The translations under genes were made by a program, and so were the position numbers. A stretch of 64,000 nt of DNA from Porodaedalea pini (lineage: Eukaryota; Basidiomycota; Agaricomycetes; Hymenochaetales; Hymenochaetaceae). Below, piece by piece: positions 47,648-58,916 of this stretch. The stretch's first letter is position 1, and each line of letters starts with the position of its first letter. The stretch is from NCBI GenBank assembly GCA_002794775.1, contig NBAY01000049.1, positions 186,001-250,000 of the forward strand, in the 5' to 3' direction. The notes under the pieces were generated by a model. It was not told the origin of the DNA. It made no database searches and saw only the letters and a program-made list of their open reading frames with translations.

Positions 47648-48865
47648 TCAGTACTCAACAGCATCATCCTCGTCAGCAGCTGGCGGTGGGGCTGTCGGGC
47701 GCTCCTTTTCCTTCTCGACCTCGCCCTCGACCTCGACCCGCGACTCTCGTGAGCCCTCATCCTTATCATTCTCGTCGATCTCCATTTCGGCATCCTTGGA
47801 CCCTGCGCCTTCTGACCTGTCACCCGCAGCGCCAATACCGTTTGTTGAAGTATTAGTAGCAGTGGGAGTTTCTTCTACGGCAGAGGAGGGTGCATGATCG
47901 CCATCGCCGTTCTCCTGTTCGCCAGACTTCGACTGGCCGTTCAGAACCGCTGCGACTTTCTGTCGCAGGGCGGTGATCTCTTCGACGCCTGCGGCTCGGT
48001 CGACCTTGAATTGCTCCCACTCTTTTTCTGCGGCTTCCCTTGCCTGAACACAAAGTTGAGAATTATGAGTTTCTTGCGAGCAAAAAGTAGCTTCGTGCGT
48101 ACTTGTGCCTTGCGTTTTGAAAGAAAGGCATCTTGTTCAGGCGTTAAGATTGCCGGAAGGTAGTATAATGGTGGTGGGTGGGAACGAGTCGGTAGGAGCG
48201 ATGACAATTGGAAGTCATTGTCCATGTCTGCATCGGTAGAGAGGATGACGTCGGAAGTAAGGAGGAAGTTTGCGAGTAGAGGGAGGCGGGTTCGACGGAG
48301 TTTGTGCTGGAAATGATGTCAAGTCTCTGGATACAACGTAAGAGAAAGAGTGGACGCACGATCGAGTCTCTCAATTGCAGGTCCTCCTCCTTGCGACTTG
48401 CAGTTACCTTGTCCTTCTTCGCCTCTTCAACTTGCCTGACGGAGTCAGCATCTTTTTTCAACTTGCTCTGCAATCTCTGTTCGATAAGCTGTCTCTTTTT
48501 TGCCTATAAGTAAAGTATGTCAGTAATGAGGTCTCATGAGATAAAAGGGGGTTAGAAGCAACACACCGCTTCACTGGCATTCCGCTCCTTGTCCTCAGCC
48601 TTGGCTTTGTTCAACGTGTTGACAAGAACTCCAAACATAGATTTACCACGCTTGCGCTCTCCGCGCTCTCCACCGCCTATGCCGAGCGCATTCAGATTCA
48701 AGCGAGGACGTCTAGTACCCGCAGTTGCCGGTGCAGTTGCCGTCGGTGAGTCCTGCATCGGTGCATCGACGTCTGCTGCCGGAGATGCTTCCTGTTGAGG
48801 CCTACAATACTTAATGAGCTAAACGCTCGGATAAAATTAAGAGTCACATACTCTTCCGTTGACAT
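47648..48865 (-). CDS. Pinin/SDK/MemA domain protein
   Basis: Nuclear-speckle protein of the pinin family, associated with the exon-junction complex and splicing. ATG 48863-48865 gives MSTEE, spliced in phase to PQQEASPAADVDAPMQDSP. The pinin core follows: RRPRLNLNALGIGGGERGER, KRGKSMFGVLVNTLNKAKAE (near 48640), KRQLIEQRLQSKLKKDADSV, LQLRDSI, and LPLLANFLLTSD (near 48260). Then comes YYLPAILTPEQDAFLSKRKA (near 48140), matching the family's conserved PxYYLPxxLxPxQ block. The C-terminus is acidic and Glu/Lys-rich, ending PAADEDDAVEY with the stop at 47648-47650. Five or so introns. Order and length agree with fungal pinin-domain proteins. Intact. Confidence 0.85.
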
Positions 48866-49005
48866 CGTTATTGAGAGTTTTGGCGCTGTGAACGGCGGTG
48901 AAGAACGTTGGAGGCAAGCAGACGCCAGCAGCGCGGATCACACGTGAGCAGCCAGAGCTCTAAGGTTCAATTGGCCTTCAAAGCTTCCTCTTCTCTCATC
49001 CTACT
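48866..49005. promoter_or_regulatory. Very short divergent promoter region
   Basis: Only 140 bases lie between the start codons of the pinin-like gene (-) and SRP72 (+), so this is a bidirectional promoter. It includes CACGTGAGC near 48940, an E-box-like CACGTG. Confidence 0.5.
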
Positions 49006-50143
49006 ATGCCTCCCAAGGCGAAAGTTCAAAAACCCGTAGCAACGCAAGCCTCAAAATCAAAACAGAAACCTGCTGTGAAGAAACAGATTAGCTCAGAGGA
49101 GAGATCAAAGCGGCTCTTTCGGTCATTGTGTGCTCAGATTGACGGAGGTCACTTCAAAAACGCGCTAAAGACATGCGACAAGAGTGAGTTTGACACGCTA
49201 TCCGACATGTGGTGATATGAGTTTGACACTATGATATTATGAATTAGTTCTACGAATCGATGCTAAGGATGCAGACGCGCTGCAGACGAAGCTTTTCCTA
49301 CTGCTTCAGACAGAGGAGTACGACACTGCTCTCAATCTAGTAGAATCCCTTGTCAATCCAGCAGCCCGCGAGTTCGAAAAGGCGTATGCTTTATATCGCC
49401 TTCATAGGGAAAATGAAGCAGCAGACCTACTACCCCGCATAAAAGCCTTACAAGGGACTGATGATGTGTATGACCGTGGAGTACTGCACCTCGAGGCACA
49501 GCTAGTGCGTTGCGGATCTATTACTCTTACTTTTCACTGTTCGCGTTGACCTAATAAACCTCAAGGCCTATCGACAATTTGCCTATCAGGACGCCTTCGA
49601 TCACTACACTCAGCTGCTTGATTCGTCTTCCGCGGTATGCATTGACAGCAATTTTACCCGTGTGCGATATTAATGCTAATCATCTGCTCGTCTCCGCAGG
49701 ACTCGGAGGAGCATGCGGATCTGGTCACCAACCTGAATGCAGCGCAAGAACATCTCGACTTCCTAACGACGGGGTACTTGCACGCGCTCGACGCGCTCCC
49801 TGCAAGTGTCACCAACAGCCTTGAGACTGCTGCCCCTCCGGCTCCTCCAGGAAGTGCGGCTCTTCCCATCGCGAGCGCCACTGCACCACAAGCCTTAGGA
49901 CCCTCAGCTCAACCTACAGGAAAGAAGGTGCGCATGTCCCGCGTGCCCAAGGGTGTCGTGCCCGGCGTTACTCCGCCTCCGGACCCAGAAAGGTGGATCA
50001 AGAAGAGCGAAAGAAGTACGTTTGGTCAAGGCATGGGGAGGCGGAGAAAGACTGGTGGAGGCGCGACACAAGGGAGCGTGGCGGAGCCTGCTTCTGGTCA
50101 CAGTGCCAAGGCTGGAAGTGGAAAGAACAGGAAAAAGAAGTAA
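49006..50143 (+). CDS. SRP72: Shortened signal recognition particle subunit SRP72
   Basis: Subunit of the signal recognition particle that binds SRP RNA with SRP68. The N-terminus (MPPKAKVQKPVATQASKSKQ) is basic. It continues RLFRSLCAQIDGGHFKNALK and ILRIDAKDADALQTKLFLLL, then LVESLVNPAAREFEKAYALY, tetratricopeptide-type helices as at the start of SRP72. After QFAYQDAFDHYTQLLDSSSA and DLVTNLNAAQEHLDFLTTGY the sequence goes straight to a Pro/Ala linker and the RNA-binding signature TPPPDPERWIKKSERSTF (near 49975), with a basic tail ending KNRKKK. The product is about 315 residues, against roughly 560-670 in other eukaryotes (known for the family). The central and C-terminal TPR array appears missing. 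Splice sites and frame are clean, so this is a real short form rather than a broken gene. Confidence 0.85.
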
Positions 50144-50753
50144 CGAGATTGAAAGTGTGCGCATCCGGACCTTTGCTTTCCGTGGCTTGATCATTAATCT
50201 TCGTTTCTCAGAGCATCTATCCATCAATTTCATGAAATCGCATGTTTTCCTCTTCTGAATTAGTACCGTCCGTGACTGAAGAATATCTGCCGCATGAATC
50301 ATCGAAATTAAATTCACGCATCTTAAGCCGAATAATGCCATGAAGTTTATGTTACTTCTGAGGCCAACTTGCTTTCCGAAAAGCTAGCAAGACCATTGCT
50401 ATTTCGTTCTGGGGCTTTGCTTCAAGATATGAACTCTAGTATGGAGCACAGGATTGGATTGCGGGCGAGCTTCAGTCCGAGAAGGCTTTGCGGTGGAGGA
50501 GTTGACTCCATCCGGGCATCTAGGCCCTTTCATAATGAAATGCGATGCACGTGCATTCAGGCGTATCATTCAAGACTTCCTCGCGTCATCCGAGCCGTTG
50601 GGGTGCGTTTGTGTTTTCCCGGTGAAATATTGCCACACTGACTATGATTATAAGAGCCAAATGTTCGCCGACCTTGTTCCTTCAAGCAGCTGGCTCCAGC
50701 CCTTTCTCACTTTATCCCTTTTGTTTCCTTCACTTTTTGGCTTTTGATAAGTA
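50144..50753. other. Intergenic region
   Basis: 3' region of SRP72 and upstream region of the first phosphatase gene. I see no gene. Confidence 0.5.
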
Positions 50754-52715
50754 ATGGCTACAGCAGGCATCCTCGGTGTCGTGATTCTCGCGCTGTACGG
50801 TGACCGCACCCCGTACTACCAAAATCCGATCACTTACCAGCAGAGCTACACTAAGCTCACGCCTCTCGGACAGGTTCGTCCTCCAATTTGGTCCTTTAAT
50901 AAAGAAGGCTCACTATTTCTCGTCTTGCACCCATTCTGTCCCTCATAACTATTTATCATAACGCACAGGCTCAGGAAGTGCAACTCGGCTCGTATCTCCG
51001 TTCAGAGTACCTCAACCCAAGTTCATCCAATGCGATCAACGGGATCGCAGCGGAAGTCGTTGACGACAGACAGCTGCTCGTGCGCGCGGACAATGGTGGC
51101 GAAGGTGGTGCGATCGTCGACTCTGCCGTCGCGCTCATGCAGGGCCTCTTTCCGCCGACGCCCCGCTCGCGCACGAGCCTTGCGAACGGCACGACTGTCG
51201 TTGGACCTATGAATGGATACCAATACGTTCCTAGTGTGTTTATTGCGTTCAATTCTCCTTGTCGCTCACGACAGCTCATGGTCACTTGTTTATAGTTGAG
51301 TCCGTCGAGCCGATTCAGAGTATTCAACTTGAGGGCTGGTCTTCGTGCCCTGTGAGTGCCCATAGGGGCCGTTCTGGATGGAATGCTCACTATGTGGCAG
51401 ACTTTTGAGAAGCACATCAAGAACTTCTATGACTCTCCTGATTTCAAGGCAAAGGCGAAAGAAGCTGCACCGTTCCTCAACGCCGTCAAGCCCTACCTCT
51501 TCGGCATTCCCAACACTCTCGAGAACATGGTGCGTCTAAATTCTTTATTGCATCGGGCTACAGATACTCATCCTCTTTCTTCTGTAGTGGAATGTAAGAT
51601 AACTACGGAATCCAGCTGTATTGCTTTGTTCAACTTTTGCTCGGCAGATCTACGACTACCTGAACACGAACTACATTCACAACGAGACATACGCGTTCCG
51701 CCTGCCACCGACGTTCCTCCAGCAGGCACAGTACTGGGTAGACTACCATGAGCATGGCATCTTCACAGACAAGATCGCTGATGGGATCGGGAACAGTATG
51801 TGCCAATAGCAGTGGAGATCGGAAAGCTAACAAACTCATGTTATCTAGTCGCTGGGCGCACAATTCTGCCATCGATTATCACGTCATTGGAGCGCATTGC
51901 TAACGAGGCTGACCCTCTTTCTCTGGTCGTCCAGGAGATCAGCTACAAGCCGCTCATCTCGCTGTTCAACATCACAGATGTCACCGAGCGCTTCCCTCAC
52001 CTGCAGGGTCTCCGTGCGTAGACCAGCTGTCGCTTTGCACCACGACCTTGACCTCCCTTCTTATTAGCTACTTACGCATCTGCACTCGCCTTGGAACTCC
52101 GCAACAACGACGAGGGCGAGACATATATCCGAACCAAGTTCAAGAACGGAACTAGTGAATTTGAGCCTATCCATCTCTTTGGACACAAGGATGACATTGC
52201 TCTGAATGAGCTGCTGTACCGTCTCGATGTTAGTCTTCCTTTGTCCAATGCATCAGCACTTCGTTACCTTAGCGCTCATGCAGTTTGCTGACATCATGAT
52301 ACATCCTACTAGCTCACTGCCGTCCGTTCGATCGCACACTGGTGCCGCATTTGTGCCCAGCGCTCCGCCCGCGGCTGCAACACCTGTGTCGCCAACGAAG
52401 CTCAGATCGCTGAAGTCTCAGCCCCAAGCACGAACGAGACTTGCGCCAAGCGCATCCTTGGATTCGTGACCTCCCCGGTCGCGCGCCTGGTTTCCATGAT
52501 CGCCCTGGCATGTTTCGCGCTCCTCGGCCTGTTCAAACTTTACACTGCGCGCGCGGGAAGGCCGAGGCTGGATCGCGATTATGACCCGCTCCCTACGTCT
52601 GCCCAGGTATTTGGATATCGCTGCTATTCGGTAACGTGAAAAGCTGAAACTGAACGATGGGTAGTACTTTGATGATCCTGCGAAGGCGAAGGCAAAGGCA
52701 CAGGGGCGCTTCTAA
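50754..52715 (+). CDS. Histidine acid phosphatase-like protein, copy 1, active-site motif lost
   Basis: Member of the clade-2 histidine phosphatase superfamily, in a basidiomycete branch with a C-terminal membrane helix and no signal peptide. It starts MATAGILGVVILALYGDRTP. The matching segment in copies 2 and 3 is VLARHGDRQGFYQDP, so the catalytic RHG is LYG here (codons CTG TAC). The phosphohistidine nucleophile and its Arg are missing. The remaining domain is well kept: VRADNGGEGGAIVDSAVAL, NGYQYVP, NPLYG-like linker exons, ENMWN, YDYLNTNYIHNETYAF, AGRTILPSIITSLERIA, ISYKPLISLFNIT. A membrane helix (VSMIALACFALLGLFKLYTA) and a basic tail end at 52713-52715. About nine introns keep phase and there are no stops, so it is likely expressed as a non-catalytic homologue. 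Confidence 0.82.
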
Positions 52716-52959
52716 AGCGGCTCGAAGGCTTTCGGATCGTCTGAGCACTACTAAGGTAGCAAAGCTTGATAGCGACTTCGAAACACTTTATCCGACGAAT
52801 CTTCTTCCATTTTCCTGCCTTTCTTTTGATCTTTGTATATAGTTTATTCTTTCCTTTCCCATGAACCTTTCTTCTTCCGAGACACTTGTAAGTACCAGTC
52901 CATAAAACACGCTGGCGTTTTACTTCATATTCCTGTCTGCGTCATTGAGTATCGGCGGG

Positions 52960-53240
52960 GAAGTATGGATGGACTCACTCGAACCTTTCCTCGCAGTACT
53001 CGTTCTCCGCATCAACCGGACCTGCATTATCAAGCGTGATACTTTCCTGTGCTACTATCTATTGGTCACGGTGTACGGATTCCCGCAGGCACTCAGGACG
53101 CCCGCTGTCAGCTGCGTGGTATACTATCAAACACTCTTCCCAGATGTGCAGTTCAGATGCGCCCGGATTATAAGATTTGACGTTTGCAAAGGCATGCGTC
53201 CCTGGCTGGCATACGCACTACCAGTGCTATAAGGCGCGGA
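52960..53240. repeat. Non-coding block, copy A of a duplicated pair
   Basis: Shares long ordered matches with 57785-58085: GTATGGATG-ACTC, CGAACCTTTCCT-GCA, TTCCGCATCA-CCGGACCT, GGATTCCCGCAGGCACTCAG, CGGATTATAAGA-TTGACGTT and GCATGCGTCCC. It lies about 760 bases upstream of phosphatase copy 2. Confidence 0.8.
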
Positions 53241-53917
53241 AAGCAAAGGACTTTGAAGTCCTATCCTTTGGCCGTCGTATTGAAGGCCGCAGTGGTAGTA
53301 GTCTTGTTCGTCTTGCAACAGAGTGAAATAAGCAGCAAATTACACAGTGCTGACAACAGGCATACAGTCCTTTAGTCTACCAGGCTCTCTACCCCTCTGG
53401 GATGATTATCTGTCTTTCAATTCGAATAAATCTTTCTACCTGACGAAGTACCTTACATTTAGCAGCCCTTCTATAGTGCACATGGCTCCCTTCGCTTCTC
53501 CAGATCCCTTTCCTCACCGAGATACGTCGAGCCCGGCATAGGTGTACTTGTGAATCCGATTTTTATTCATGTCACTCTGAACGTACTCGATTCATTTGCA
53601 GAATTTCCAAGTAGTGTATGCGCAAGAAGAAAAATATGTTAGAGGCTGGGGGAAAGCATCCGAGCCAGGTAAGTGCGCGTCCGAGGTTGACCATCGATGC
53701 CGCGCCTCGGTTTTGACCATCTTCCGCTCAATTCGCAGGCATCTGCCAGATTCTACATAACACTCTCACATCTTGTCCTGGAAATGATTCAAGTGCCGGG
53801 GCTCTGCGATATCTATTTTTTCAGTAAGAATGCGATTGGTCATGACTCAGGTGCATCTGAAGGAACATGTGCCCACCTCGGATGCGATGGTATTCGCTCG
53901 GAGATAGTGTGCAATGC

Positions 53918-53925
53918 ATAAAAGG
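53918..53925 (+). promoter_or_regulatory. TATA-like box of phosphatase copy 2
   Basis: ATAAAAGG, 79 bases before the ATG at 53997. Its flank (GCATAAAAGGACGGTGCTCT) is conserved upstream of copy 3 at the same distance. Confidence 0.6.
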
Positions 53926-53996
53926 ACGGTGCTCTATTATCTGGCCCGCTTGCGAACTTTCGCCCCCCAGAAGCTCCACAGTCGTATAGCTGAAGG

Positions 53997-55805
53997 ATGT
54001 CAACCTCAGACTCTGAACTACTCGGTGTCGTCGTCCTGGCGCGTCACGGCGACCGCCAAGGGTTCTATCAAGACCCTCTCACCTACACGGCATCGAAGAC
54101 GTCTATCACCCCGCTCGGAAATGTTCGCTATTTTGTTGTCCTGTGGCTGTCAGAGACCTAACGCGCGATGCTAGGTCCAAGAGTTCGAGCTCGGCCAGAC
54201 CCTGCGGTCGATGTACATGGAGAGCAACTCATCGTTTCCCATCCAAGGAGTGAGCACCGGCTTGTTCAACTCGGAGCAGGTCGAGGTTCGTGCGGACGCA
54301 AGCGATGAGGGTGGAGTCATTTTTGACTCGGCGATGTCTCTCGTGCAAGGCCTCTGGCCCCCGACAAATGATTACAATACGACCCTTGCGAATGGGACTC
54401 TAGTGATCGCACCCTTGAATGGATACCAGTACGTTCCGAGTGCGTGTCTCACGTTCACCACCGGAGTAAAAAATGCTGAATATCGATGTCATCTAGTTGA
54501 CAGTGTTGAAGCTGACGAGGACGTTTCGCTGGAGGGATGGGTTAGTTGTGACGTAAGCATACAAACAGGCCCTTACTCGCGAAGTCTCATCAGAGCTCTT
54601 GTAGCCGTTCAACACTGCAACGGCGGCATTCTACAACTCAACGGCCTTCAAGCAAGTTGCAAATGATAATGCCGACTTTCTGCAGTCATTGCAACCTTAT
54701 CTCGACGGTCGTAGCGTCTCGCTCGTGAACAGTTAGTGCTTAGAAATCTCTCGTTTGTTTTATTTTCTGACAAGTGTTTACTGTAGTGTGGAACGTAAGA
54801 GAATCTTCAGCTTGACGGATCAGAACTTGAACTAAATATTGAAGTTCAGATATTCGACTACATGACGGTACAATCCGTCCACAATGCGACGTTTGCCAAC
54901 AGTTTGCCAGACGGTTACCTCGCTCGCGCACGCGCTCTTGCAAACTTCCATGAGTATGGTGTATTCAGCTCCCCAGAAATTGATGGCATAGGCAACAGTA
55001 CGCTCCAGGTTTCTCTTCGGATTGTTATAATTTTCAACTAAATCTGTGGTAGTTGCCGGACGGGCGATACTGCCGTCAATGATTGATGGCATGGATAGCA
55101 TTGCAAACTCCTCGGACCCACTCAAGTTTGTCTATGAAGCAATCAGCTACAAACCTTTCCTGTCGCTGTTCAACATGACTGGTCTTGCGGAAACTTATCC
55201 CCAACTCACAGGTGTCGGTGAGTAGCTGTCTCTTCGTATTGTGTCAGACTATAAACTGGAAGAAAGTCAATTATGCTGCCGCGACGGCCTTTGAGCTACG
55301 CAATGGCAGCTCTGCAGATGACCCAGTGATCCGGTTCCGGTTCAAGAACGGGACGGATGACGTCTTCACGACGTACAACCTGTTCGGACAATCAGGCGAC
55401 GTCCCACTTTCGCTCTTCAAGTCGAAGCTACAGCCCGCCGCGATCAACAGCACGGCGGACTGGTGTATGGTCTGCGATAATAATGCGGACCGCGGGTGCG
55501 GGGCGCTTGCGGCTGCTGCTTCTGCTGCCGTCGCGAGTGAGCATCACAGGCTTAGTCCGGCGGCGGCGGGAGCTGTGGGCGCAGCTGTCACAATTGGGGC
55601 GTTCCTTGTCGCCCTCGGTGCTTTAGCGTTTTTTGGATTGCTTTCTGTCGCACGGAAGGCGAAGGGCGGACAGCGCCATGGGGGCTTGGTACGTTCCTCG
55701 TCCATTGCTTAAGATGGATCATAGTTGATCCGTCCCCTCTAGCACTCTTCGACGGAGAAACTGGACTACGAAAGGGACCAACACTCAAGCACGAAGTCGA
55801 ACTGA
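53997..55805 (+). CDS. Histidine acid phosphatase-like protein, copy 2
   Basis: Clade-2 histidine phosphatase family protein with intact N-terminal motif: MSTSDSELLGVVVLARHGDR, then QGFYQDPLTY. Later exons: VQEFELGQTLRSMYME, VRADASDEGGVIFDSAMSLV, NGYQYVP, SVEADEDVSLEGWVSC, NADFLQSLQPYLDGRSVSLV, MWN, IFDYMTVQSVHNATFANSLP, AGRAILPSMIDGMDSIANSS, ISYKPFLSLFNMTGLAETYP and VIRFRFKNGTDDVFTTYNLF. A C-terminal membrane helix (TIGAFLVALGALAFFGLLSV) precedes basic KAKGGQRHGGL. A last intron (about 55688-55742) joins to HSSTEKLDYERDQHSSTKSN and the stop at 55803-55805. Reading into that intron instead adds only VRSSSIA. I see no classical HD proton-donor pair at the expected place (ISYKP instead). That seems to be a trait of this branch, so activity is uncertain. 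Confidence 0.85.
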
Positions 55806-55911
55806 TGGAGGGGACGAAATGTTCTTTTTGCTGTGTCGTTCTGTCAATCAGTATTGTAGGTTGTACGTGCCATCATGACTATTAACGAACTTAGGCTCGA
55901 AAAACGATTAA
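55806..55911. other. Short spacer
   Basis: 106 bases between phosphatase copy 2 and the eIF4G-like fragment. Nothing else is seen. Confidence 0.5.
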
Positions 55912-57480
55912 AGTGTATGCTCGCTTGTGCGGCAAGATGATGGAGCAGATCAGTCCGAAAGTACGAACGTGCAGGTTAATGGTATCCGCAATACTGAGGG
56001 CCAGCCGATTACAGGTAGTCTGCTTTTCCGTAAGCATCTTCTGAACTTCTCAGGAAGACTTCGAGCGTGGCTCGACGCAGAACGAGTCGACAGCGGCGGC
56101 TGTTCTCGTGAAGGCAACGGAGGATCAGGCAGTAAAGGATGGCAATCAAAGGAGAACAAGGTGGCTCGGAGAGTGCGCTGTACTCGGGTAAATATCACGC
56201 TGCTCAGAAGGCCAAGCGCCAAGGCGTCGGTCTCGTCAAATTCATGGGCGAGCTTTTCAAGCTTCAAATTCTTACGGAACGTATCATGCACGAATATATC
56301 AAGAAGCTGCCGAGCGACGTCGACAACCCCGAGCAGGAAGTGATCGAAAGTTTTTGCAAATTCTTCGCAACTGTCGGTCAGGCGCTCGATACCTCTGAGG
56401 CTCTTGGATACATGGGACGTCCACTTCAATCGCATGGAGGAGCTTACGAAGAGCAGGAACGTGTCGTCCTGTATGCAGTATGTTACAAGTGTGTGCTTTT
56501 TGTTTCGCAGTCTTTCGTTGATCTGATTTTCTCGTACGGGACGTGATCGAATTGCGGAAACGGGACTGGGCCACCCAATACAGTCGCTGCCCCGTCGACA
56601 ATCACGAGATACACGCTCTTGCTTTGTTACCCAATCTCGCTTGTGCTTATCGTACATTTAGGCTGCGAAGGAGGTGCAAAAGGAGCAATACAACCAGGGG
56701 CGCTCGACCATGTCTCGCGGTGGTCCGCACAGTGGCGATGATCGTGATGGCAATGCTCAAGTGTGTTCTGAAGATTGAGCCGTTACCTCTGGCCTTTCGG
56801 GGCCTGCCAACAAGGCGATCCGAGGAACTTCGGCAGGATTCAGAAGGACAGCGGTGCCATGCACTTCGGACCGACTAGCGTCTTCACGAAGAAAAGGAAA
56901 AAACAAGTGCGATTGTGCGAGGCTTTCAAAGTGGATTTTGAACACGAACATGTTCCAGATGCCTCAGACCGCCGAGGTCGCTAATGAGGCTCCTGCTACT
57001 TCCACGTCTCGTCCAAGCTGCCCGCCAAGTCGTACAACGGGCGTCGATTTGATCCACAACACGCCTGCGGAACCTTTTCAGCCTACTCGACATCTCAAAC
57101 TCAACCTGCTTCCGTTCTCAAAGCCCTTGTCGAGGAAGTCGTAGGACAGTACCAGTCCCGTTGAGATCCAAGGTGACGAAAATGGGGGGGTCGAGATTCT
57201 TGAGAAGGACTCTGGGGATTCATCGATGTCGAAGGAGCAGGTGGAAAAAAAGGTCGACCAGGACTTCAGGGAGTTCTTCGGTATCCGCGATCTCGGCAAG
57301 GCGGAAGAGTATTTCTCTGCACTTCCCCGGGAGCATCAGCATATTTTCATCGAAGAGCTTGCGATGTCTGTTATCGAGGCGAAGGAGGCTGATGCCAAAC
57401 TCATTTCCGACCTGTTTTGGTGTGCTCGCGTGGAATCTGTGTTCACTCGCACCCTTCTAGTGCTTCCTGCTTGGTGTTAG
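55912..57480 (+). pseudogene. Decayed eIF4G fragment (MIF4G end, linker, MA3 start)
   Basis: Fragment of translation initiation factor eIF4G. It starts in the MIF4G domain with YARLCGKMMEQISPKV, then after a frame shift near 55960 GIRNTEGQPITGSLLFRKHL. Next come KAKRQGVGLVKFMGELFKLQ, ILTERIMHEYIKKLPSDVDN and FCKFFATVGQALDT. Near 56415 an extra G shifts the frame: the expected MDVHFNRMEELTKSRNVSS is found one base over. Beyond this lie DVIELRKRDWATQ-like sequence, AKEVQKEQYNQGRSTMSRGG, the WSV-GP linker, KLNLLPFSKP (near 57095) and an MA3 start (EQVEKKVDQDFREFFGIRDL, then KEADAKLISDLF). The 5' half and the MA3 end are absent, and no promoter is evident. Truncation at both ends plus frameshifts mark it as a pseudogene. 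Confidence 0.85.
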
Positions 57481-57784
57481 CATTCATTGACGGTATCTGA
57501 TTGATGCGCCTGAAGGTTTCACTACTACATATAGTAAAAAGTCGGGACGAACAGCTGCTTGACGGTAGCAGGGGTCATACGATCTGATGTTACATGGGCT
57601 GATGTGCTGGGTCGGCGCCTCTGTTGGATTAGCCACATGAACGCAGCTGTTTAGAGGGAGGGGAGGGAAGACAGGGAAGGCACGAGCGGATCCGTGACTG
57701 TGTTCTCAGAATGTGTACGTGTTTTCGAGAACAGTCTCTCGTGACGGGACTGGTGTGTGCGAACCCGCGATCGCGGTTCTTTCG

Positions 57785-58085
57785 AGAGAAGTATGGATGA
57801 ACTCGAACCTTTCCTTGCAATACTCATTTTCCGCATCAGCCGGACCTGTCATAACAAGTGCGGTGCTTTCTTATGTTACTGTCTATCGATTAAGAAGAAT
57901 GGATTCCCGCAGGCACTCAGGACCGCCTGCTGACAACTGCGTGGCATGCTATTAAACGTTCCCCTCCAGATGCCATGATGCATGGTTCACATCTCCGGGA
58001 TACACGCGGATTATAAGAATTGACGTTCGCAAATGCATGCGTCCCGAGCTGACATACATAGTACTGCTGGTGCTACGAAGCGCGG
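57785..58085. repeat. Non-coding block, copy B of a duplicated pair
   Basis: Diverged copy of 52960-53240, about 900 bases upstream of phosphatase copy 3. Matches are in the same order and orientation. Confidence 0.8.
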
Positions 58086-58908
58086 GAAGCGTCGAACGGT
58101 AACGCTATGGTATTAATATTGTTGAGCTACAGAAGGGATGCACAGATGATTTTCTCATAGGGAATACGCAAAATCCAGGGTTTTATATTCCCTTAAGATA
58201 ATATTCCTATATAGAATGTCACTTATGAAGTGCATTTTTAGGCCAAACCTGTTGCACAGAGCATATTTTGAGCCAGAATTAACGAAGTGAGCCTATTACC
58301 AGCTGTGTTTGACTGAGGTGCTGGTTCACTTGGTTCAGCTTCGGTGTATCTCAATTCCTACATGTTTTTGGTGCAAAACCTTATCTTGTATGGAATATTT
58401 TCATAATTCTCATAGTTCATCAGGCATGGGATTTCAGTGGAATATTCTGAGAGATATTCCCTGAGCCATTTCACTAATATATATGAGACAATAACTGTAT
58501 ATTGTAAATGCATAAGAAAAGGTTGAGCTTGAGTATTTGATTGATGCATGATCGACAGTCGTGACGCTTGTCGTCGGATCCGAGGCCACTTTTGGCAAAC
58601 AACGTGCATCCCCACTACCCTGCGTTGGTAGCTGGTGTTCAGCTTTCCGGTCTCTAAGATCTAGAGTTGAATTCAGTAAGTGCGCAAACCTCGAAACCCA
58701 CCTAATTAGAGGGTTTTCGAGGGTCTGCGAAGTCTTCTGAATAGATTCAGGTGAAGTACGTACCTCAGGTAAACGGGATGCCGTTCAGGCTAATATTGAT
58801 ATTCCTTCATCCCTTTGGTAGGAAAGAGATTAGCCCAATGAGTCCGAATGCTCATGACTGGTGCATCTAAGAGAACATGTGCCCTCGCTCGGAGCAAGTG
58901 CACGATGC

Positions 58909-58916
58909 ATAAAAGG
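58909..58916 (+). promoter_or_regulatory. TATA-like box of phosphatase copy 3
   Basis: ATAAAAGG, 79 bases before the ATG at 58988, exactly as in copy 2. Confidence 0.6.

Larger units (their letters stand above)
52716..53996. other. Intergenic region with duplicated block
   Basis: Between phosphatase copies 1 and 2. It contains the duplicated block at 52960-53240 and, at its right end, the promoter of copy 2. No gene is supported. Confidence 0.5.

Noticed and set aside
55950..56657. Open frame of 235 codons on - over the eIF4G fragment
   Set aside because: The + strand carries clear eIF4G homology; the - frame is a shadow with no motif.
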